NCBI RefSeq assembly: GCF_028617075.1
Contig: NZ_JAQKGV010000004.1
Coordinates: 1-64,000, forward strand
DNA length: 64,000 bases
From: Rubrobacter calidifluminis
Lineage (GTDB): Bacteria; Actinomycetota; Rubrobacteria; Rubrobacterales; Rubrobacteraceae
Reading direction: 5' to 3'
The stretch's first letter is position 1. Every line of letters starts with the position of its first letter. Shown piece by piece: positions 59,759 through 64,000 of this stretch. The notes below the pieces were generated by a model, which was not told the DNA's origin, made no database searches, and saw only the letters and a program-made list of their open reading frames with translations. The translations under genes were made by a program, and so were the position numbers.

Positions 59759-61221
59759 CTCCGATTTGCGATCTTCACGAAGCGTTCCTTCAGAGCATGC
59801 CACCTCTCGGGCTCTTGCGGTTCGTACAGTCTGAGGCCGAACGAGCGGGCGATGACCTCCCTCATCCGTGCGAGGGACTCCACCTCTCCGGCGGCGTACG
59901 CCTGGACGAGCGCGTTACCCGCGGCCGTGGCCTCGACCGGACCTGAGACCACTGGTAGTCCCGAGGCCTCCGCCGTCATCCGGCACAGAAGCTCGTTCTG
60001 CGAGCCGCCGCCCACCACGTGCACCACCTCGAGGTCCCGGCCCGTGATCCCTGCCGCCTCTTCGATCACCAGCGCCTGCTTGAGCGCCAGGCTCTCGAGG
60101 ATGCACCGGCACACCTCGCCGACCCCTTCGGGTGGCTTCTGCCCGCTCTTCGCGCAGAAGCGCTCGATGCGCCCCGTCATGTCTCCCGGCGTGAGAAAGA
60201 GCGGGTCGTCCGGGTCCACGAGCGCTCCACCCGGAGGAACCTCCTCCGCAAGATGGCAGAGCTCCTCATAGGAGTACACCTTTCCTCTGCGCGCCCACTC
60301 CCTGCGGCACTCCTGCAGCAGCCACAGCCCCATCACGTTCTTGAGGAAGCGCACCCTTCCGCCGAAGCCCCCTTCATTGGTGAAGTTGGCCTCCATCGCT
60401 TCCTCGCTCATCACCGGCGACGGTAGCTCCACGCCCACCAGCGACCAGGTGCCGCTGGAGACGTACGCGAAGCTCTCCGTCTCCGCCGGGACGGCCGCCA
60501 CCGCAGAGGCCGTGTCGTGTGAGGCCACGGCGACCACCGGGACCTCCCCGAGTCCCGTCTCCTCCCGGACGTGCGGCAGAAGGCGACCGAGCGTGGTGGC
60601 CGGAGGTACCAGATCCGGGAAGATACGCCCCGGGATCCCGAGCCTCTCCATCAGCCCCCGTGCCCAGCTTCTCTTCGAAGAGTCGTAGAGCTGGGTGGTC
60701 GAGGCGTTGGTCTCCTCGCAGGCCGTCTCCCCGCAGAGCCAGTAGTTCATGAGGTCAGGGATCATGAGCAGGGTCTCCGCGGCTTCCATCAGGGGAGAGC
60801 CCTCCAGCGCGAGCAGCTGACAGAGGGTGTTTATCTGCAGAAACTGGATGCCGGTCGTGCGGTAGATCTCCTCCTTCGGCACCCTGCGGCAGGCCTCCTC
60901 TACCGTGCCGTCCGTGTACGGATCCCTGTAGTGCCGGGGGGAGGAGAGCAGCCGGCCTCCTGCGAGAAGCCCGAAGTCCACCGCCCAGGAGTCGACCCCG
61001 ATGCTCGCCGGGTTCCCGCCCGCCGCGGCGAGCCCCCGCTCCACCTCCTGCAAAAGATGGAGTGCGTCCCAGTAGAGCCCGTCCGGCAGCCGGACCGGGA
61101 CGTTGGGGAAGCGGTGGACCTCCTCCAGAGAAAGACGGCCTCCATTGAGGCGGGCGCGAAAGACGCGCCCGCTCTCGGCCCCGAGATCCACCGCAAGATA
61201 TGTCGTGGTCCCTGATGGCAT
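59755..61221 (-). CDS. rhaB: Rhamnulokinase
   Basis: A 488-residue FGGY-family kinase of normal length that phosphorylates L-rhamnulose at C1. The ATP site YLAVDLGAESGRVF, the substrate block ASIGVDSWAVDFGLL, VAVASHDTASAVAAVP, YVSSGTWSLVGVE and HVVGGGSQNELLCRM fit RhaB. Translational coupling to rhaI by overlap. It follows the transporter gene with a 31-bp gap on the minus strand. The product is cleaved by RhaEW. Confidence 0.95.
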   Translation of the reverse strand: MPSGTTTYLAVDLGAESGRVFRARLNGGRLSLEEVHRFPNVPVRLPDGLYWDALHLLQEVERGLAAAGGNPASIGVDSWAVDFGLLAGGRLLSSPRHYRDPYTDGTVEEACRRVPKEEIYRTTGIQFLQINTLCQLLALEGSPLMEAAETLLMIPDLMNYWLCGETACEETNASTTQLYDSSKRSWARGLMERLGIPGRIFPDLVPPATTLGRLLPHVREETGLGEVPVVAVASHDTASAVAAVPAETESFAYVSSGTWSLVGVELPSPVMSEEAMEANFTNEGGFGGRVRFLKNVMGLWLLQECRREWARRGKVYSYEELCHLAEEVPPGGALVDPDDPLFLTPGDMTGRIERFCAKSGQKPPEGVGEVCRCILESLALKQALVIEEAAGITGRDLEVVHVVGGGSQNELLCRMTAEASGLPVVSGPVEATAAGNALVQAYAAGEVESLARMREVIARSFGLRLYEPQEPERWHALKERFVKIANRR

Positions 61222-61252
61222 CGCTACCCGATTGTAAGGCCGGCGTGTGGCA

Positions 61253-62629
61253 TCAACCCCTCGTCCTGCCCGCAGCAGGATTCACATCCGCAGCCTTCCC
61301 ACCACGTTCCGCTTCTATCTCTTCCAGCGACTTCCCGGCCGTCTTCGGCATGAAGAAGAAGCCAACGACGCCGCTGATGAAGAGGAAGACCGTGAGCAGA
61401 AGAGCGGCGGGCTTGATGCCGGTGGCCGCAATTGTAGGCAGGAAGAAGCTCCATATCCCGAGTACCACCCGGGCAACCCCGAACGTGATCCCCTGCGCCG
61501 TTCCCCTGAGCAGCGTTGGGAAGAGCTCCTGCGACCACGTCTTGTAGAAGGCTTCCCCAGCTATCGTGCCCCCGAGACCGAAGAGGACGATATTGGCTAT
61601 GACGGTGGGTGTGTTGAGCGGGAAGATGACCCAGGCCAGAAATGCAGCCACCGACATGATGGCTCCAGTGCCAAATATTACGCGCCGTGCTCTGTCGCTG
61701 CGATCATTGAACGGCATGAAAATGAATGCGACGGATATCGCCGTGAGCACGAAGCCGACCGCCTGCAGCCCGACGCTCGCCGCCTGGCTCTGCGCCCCGA
61801 GGGTCCTGACTATGTAGGGGAAGAAGATACCGTTGGTTCCGGCGGCCAGGTTCCAGAACGTATAGAAGATACCCGTGTAGGCGAGGGCTCCCAGGTTCGT
61901 CCTGCTGAGCAGGCCGCGCAGATGGCTCCGGACGTGCTGTGGTATGGGCGCCAGCTCCGGCTGTTCGGAGGCTGCCGAGGTGCGGCGCGTCTCGCCCGCG
62001 CCGGAGGCGGCGGTCCAGCGGGCCGACTCGACGAGCCCCCGCCGCAGATACCAGGTGACGAGCGCTATTACGAAGAGTTGTCCGAAGACTATCCTGGTTC
62101 CCGTAAGCCCGAAGGGTGCGAATATGAACGCCAGTACCAGAACGACGATCGGCCCCACGCTCCACGCCACCTGTGTGAGCCCCATCAGCCTGCCCCGGGC
62201 TTTGCTCGGGGCGAACTCTCCGACCAGCGCGAGCGAGGTCGGCACGTCGGCCCCGACCGCGACTCCTATGAGCACGGTCCCGATGAACAGCAGCGGCGCG
62301 TTGGCGGAGATGATGATCAGCAGAATGCCCAGCGCATAGACCAGGAGATCATACTGATATATACGCTTACGCCCGAAGAGATCCCCGAGCCGGCCGCCGA
62401 TGAACGAGCCGATCGCCGCTCCTATGGCGTTGGGACCTATCGCCGCGAGTGCTCCGACCGCTGAACTGCTCAGGTGCAGGTGCTGCTGCCACAGCGCCAG
62501 TCCAGAACCCAGCGCCACGATGGATCCTGCATCGAGATACGAGGCCATACCGGCGAGGATTGTCCATCTCCAGTGCTGGCGGGTTACCCGCTCGTCTACC
62601 TTTCCGTTCCCTTCTTCAGGGCCAGACAT
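61253..62629 (-). CDS. MFS sugar transporter (probable rhamnose/rhamnoside importer)
   Basis: About 458 residues with 12 membrane segments. The MFS loop motif GGRLGDLFGRKRIYQ and the second-half counterpart FMPFNDRSDRARRV are visible. The sequence resembles the sugar porter (SP) group, including the PETKGKS-like end (MPKTAGKSLEEIEAE). ATG 62629 follows AAAGGAAGGAG and is preferred to an open frame 12 codons longer. Placed between the rhamnosidase gene and rhaB, so L-rhamnose is the likely cargo. Rhamnosides are less likely because they are larger. Confidence 0.9.
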   Translation of the reverse strand: MSGPEEGNGKVDERVTRQHWRWTILAGMASYLDAGSIVALGSGLALWQQHLHLSSSAVGALAAIGPNAIGAAIGSFIGGRLGDLFGRKRIYQYDLLVYALGILLIIISANAPLLFIGTVLIGVAVGADVPTSLALVGEFAPSKARGRLMGLTQVAWSVGPIVVLVLAFIFAPFGLTGTRIVFGQLFVIALVTWYLRRGLVESARWTAASGAGETRRTSAASEQPELAPIPQHVRSHLRGLLSRTNLGALAYTGIFYTFWNLAAGTNGIFFPYIVRTLGAQSQAASVGLQAVGFVLTAISVAFIFMPFNDRSDRARRVIFGTGAIMSVAAFLAWVIFPLNTPTVIANIVLFGLGGTIAGEAFYKTWSQELFPTLLRGTAQGITFGVARVVLGIWSFFLPTIAATGIKPAALLLTVFLFISGVVGFFFMPKTAGKSLEEIEAERGGKAADVNPAAGRTRG

Positions 62630-62716
62630 AATCGACTCCTTCCTTTCCCCGGTCTCTTTCAACATGGAGGCCCGTCAAACCTTCTTGTACAGTGTTTTTG
62701 TTGTCTCCTCCTTCCC

Positions 62717-62736
62717 CGAGGGCACGTGTGCCCTCG
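62717..62736. repeat. Near-palindromic stem-loop between rhamnosidase and transporter genes
   Basis: CGAGGGCAC and GTGCCCTCG, a perfect 9-bp inverted repeat separated by 2 bp, lie directly after the rhamnosidase stop (62737-62739). The loop is too short for a typical terminator and no T run follows on the minus strand. It may be an mRNA processing or stabilising element, or a small operator. Below it, 62666-62716 holds no gene. Confidence 0.4.
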
Positions 62737-64000
62737 TCATTGGTTCGACGATGCGGTGAACTCGTACTCGCCGGATCCGACCTTCAGGGTGGTGTGGCCC
62801 TTTCCTTTCTTCACCACCTCGATACCCTCGGCTTCCTGCAGGGGGATGCCGCCCTCCTCTATCCGGTCCGGTGCGGCGGGGAGATGTACGGTCGCGGTGG
62901 TGTTGGGAGGAATGGATGCCCGCAGGCGGAACGTGCCGTCGGAGAGCTCCCAGGCGCTCGTGATCGGACCACGTACCGACTCGTAGGACGCGCGGGCCCA
63001 TCTCAGCTTCCCCCCGGGATGCGGACGGATCACGACATGCCCGTAGCCGGGCTCCGCGGCGTCGATGCCCGCCACGTACCTGTAGAGCCACTCGCCCACC
63101 GACCCCAGCGAGTAGTGGTTGAACGAGTTCATGTTGGGCGACTGGAAGCCTTTTCCCTCGGTCCAGCCGTCCCACCTCTCCCAGATGGTCGTCGCCCCGT
63201 GCTTTATGGTGTAGAGCCAGGATGGAAAGCTCTCCTGGTGCAGGAGCCGGTACGCGACGTCGGCGTGTCCCGTCTCCGTGAGAACGGGCAGGAGGTATCC
63301 TACGCCGGCGAACCCCGTGGAGAGGTGCCAGTCCTCCCGCTCGATCGCCGTAACCAGGTGTGAGGCCGCGCCCTCTCGTTTTTCGTCGGGCAGGAGATCC
63401 ATGTGCAGCGCCAGCGCGTAGGCCGTCTGTGTGTCGCCCCTTATCTTCCCTTCGGGGGTGACGTAAGCCTCGTTGAAGGCCCTCTTTATCTTCTCGAAGA
63501 GCTTTTCATACTTCGCGGCGTCCTCTTCTCTGCCGATAGCTTCTGCCATCTCGGCCATGAGCTTCGCGTCGTAGGCCCAGTAGGCGGTGGCGAGGAGCTC
63601 CCTCGGCGTGTCGTCGCCGAAGGGGGCGAGCCAGTCGCCGTAGTTGTTGTTGAGGCGGTTCTTGCGCAGGTAGTCCGGGTTGGCCTCGCGGATGTAGTCC
63701 ATCCAGCGTTCCATCGCTCCGTAGTGTGCTGAGATCATGCGGACGTCCCCATAGACCCGGTAGATGGTCCAGGGGACTATGATCCCGGCATCACCCCACG
63801 CCGGGGCTCCGTTGCGCAGGGTGACGACCCGGGGTGCGACGTCGGGGAAGCCACCCTCCGCTGACTGCCCATCGACGACGTCCCGCATCCACTTGGTGAA
63901 GAATGCCTGCACGTCGGCGTTGAAGGAGGCAGTACGGATGAAGACCTGGGCGTCACCCAGCCACCCGAGGCGTTCATCCCGCTGCGGGCAATCGGTCGGG
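62737..64000 (-). CDS. Alpha-L-rhamnosidase (GH78), 5' end outside window
   Basis: The frame is open to base 64000 and gives at least 420 residues of the catalytic (alpha/alpha)6 barrel and C-terminal beta domain. Signatures include CPQRDERLGWLGDAQVF with the catalytic region near the window edge, WGDAGIIVPWTIY, LNNNYGDWLAPFGD, STGFAGVGYLLPVL and SFNHYSLGSVGEWLYR. GH78 enzymes cut terminal alpha-L-rhamnose from plant glycosides or polysaccharides by inversion. Its N-terminal part, signal peptide and start are not visible. First visible gene of the rhamnose operon. Confidence 0.93.
   Translation of the reverse strand, partial: PTDCPQRDERLGWLGDAQVFIRTASFNADVQAFFTKWMRDVVDGQSAEGGFPDVAPRVVTLRNGAPAWGDAGIIVPWTIYRVYGDVRMISAHYGAMERWMDYIREANPDYLRKNRLNNNYGDWLAPFGDDTPRELLATAYWAYDAKLMAEMAEAIGREEDAAKYEKLFEKIKRAFNEAYVTPEGKIRGDTQTAYALALHMDLLPDEKREGAASHLVTAIEREDWHLSTGFAGVGYLLPVLTETGHADVAYRLLHQESFPSWLYTIKHGATTIWERWDGWTEGKGFQSPNMNSFNHYSLGSVGEWLYRYVAGIDAAEPGYGHVVIRPHPGGKLRWARASYESVRGPITSAWELSDGTFRLRASIPPNTTATVHLPAAPDRIEEGGIPLQEAEGIEVVKKGKGHTTLKVGSGEYEFTASSNQ

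Noticed and set aside
62717-62736. Stem-loop after the rhamnosidase gene as a rho-independent terminator
   Set aside because: Loop of only 2 nt and no T run on the minus strand; kept as a repeat but not called a terminator.

Overview
The window looks like chromosomal DNA of a high-GC actinobacterium, most likely Rubrobacter or a close relative. This is inferred from uniformly high GC, frequent GTG/TTG starts, tightly overlapping gene pairs (GTGA, TTGA, ATGA), a mevalonate-pathway operon in an actinobacterial background and an archaeal-type topoisomerase I in the topA-tmk-holB neighbourhood. No rRNA, CRISPR, transposase or phage genes were seen. One tRNA gene is present.

Region 1 (1-9200): a heme operon (3' end of hemC, fused cobA-hemD, hemB, hemL and an unknown gene) runs into menG, a polyprenyl diphosphate synthase and an amidohydrolase that may belong to futalosine-type menaquinone synthesis. 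A TPR membrane protein, tatA and tatC follow. Region 2 (9187-12590): an SRPBCC protein and a MenA-type prenyltransferase on the minus strand, then a DPPR-synthase-like UbiA enzyme and a flippase-like membrane protein on the plus strand. Region 3 (12675-19190): topA (archaeal type), a class I glutamine amidotransferase, tmk, holB, a RicT/YaaT homologue and a P1-family peptidase. Two of these genes have no usual start codon at the expected N terminus.

Region 4 (19184-28600): cell-wall genes (RlpA-LysM, lytic transglycosylase), a MerR-like regulator, and an alcohol dehydrogenase / DUF59 / amidohydrolase operon divergent from an IclR regulator. This trio resembles the accessory genes of propane monooxygenase clusters. 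tRNA-Thr(CGT), a serine esterase and a patatin follow. Region 5 (28699-38187): a CebEFG-like sugar ABC importer with a LacI regulator, and a GH1 beta-glucosidase operon running the other way. The intergenic region carries near-perfect CebR-type palindromes. ManA and a PfkB kinase lie downstream of the glucosidase. Region 6 (38168-44810): NIF3, membrane proteins, a TetR regulator divergent from an acyl-CoA ligase, a broken acetate transporter gene and a quinone oxidoreductase.

Region 7 (44895-49218): a mevalonate operon encoding diphosphomevalonate decarboxylase, phosphomevalonate kinase and a single polypeptide that fuses class II HMG-CoA reductase to mevalonate kinase. It supplies four consecutive enzyme activities from mevalonate formation to isopentenyl diphosphate and ends at a clear terminator. 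Region 8 (49360-55538): an iron-siderophore uptake operon behind a 21-bp palindromic operator, with two FecCD permeases, an ATPase, a FhuF-like reductase, two paralogous binding lipoproteins and a DUF2218 protein. Region 9 (55627-64000): an L-rhamnose operon on the minus strand (GH78 rhamnosidase cut by the window end, MFS transporter, rhaB, rhaI, fused rhaEW) facing a DeoR regulator.

The most unusual items are the HMGR-mevalonate kinase fusion, the archaeal-type topoisomerase in the bacterial topA position, the cluster of probable CTG/ATC start codons, and the propane-monooxygenase-like accessory trio with no monooxygenase beside it.
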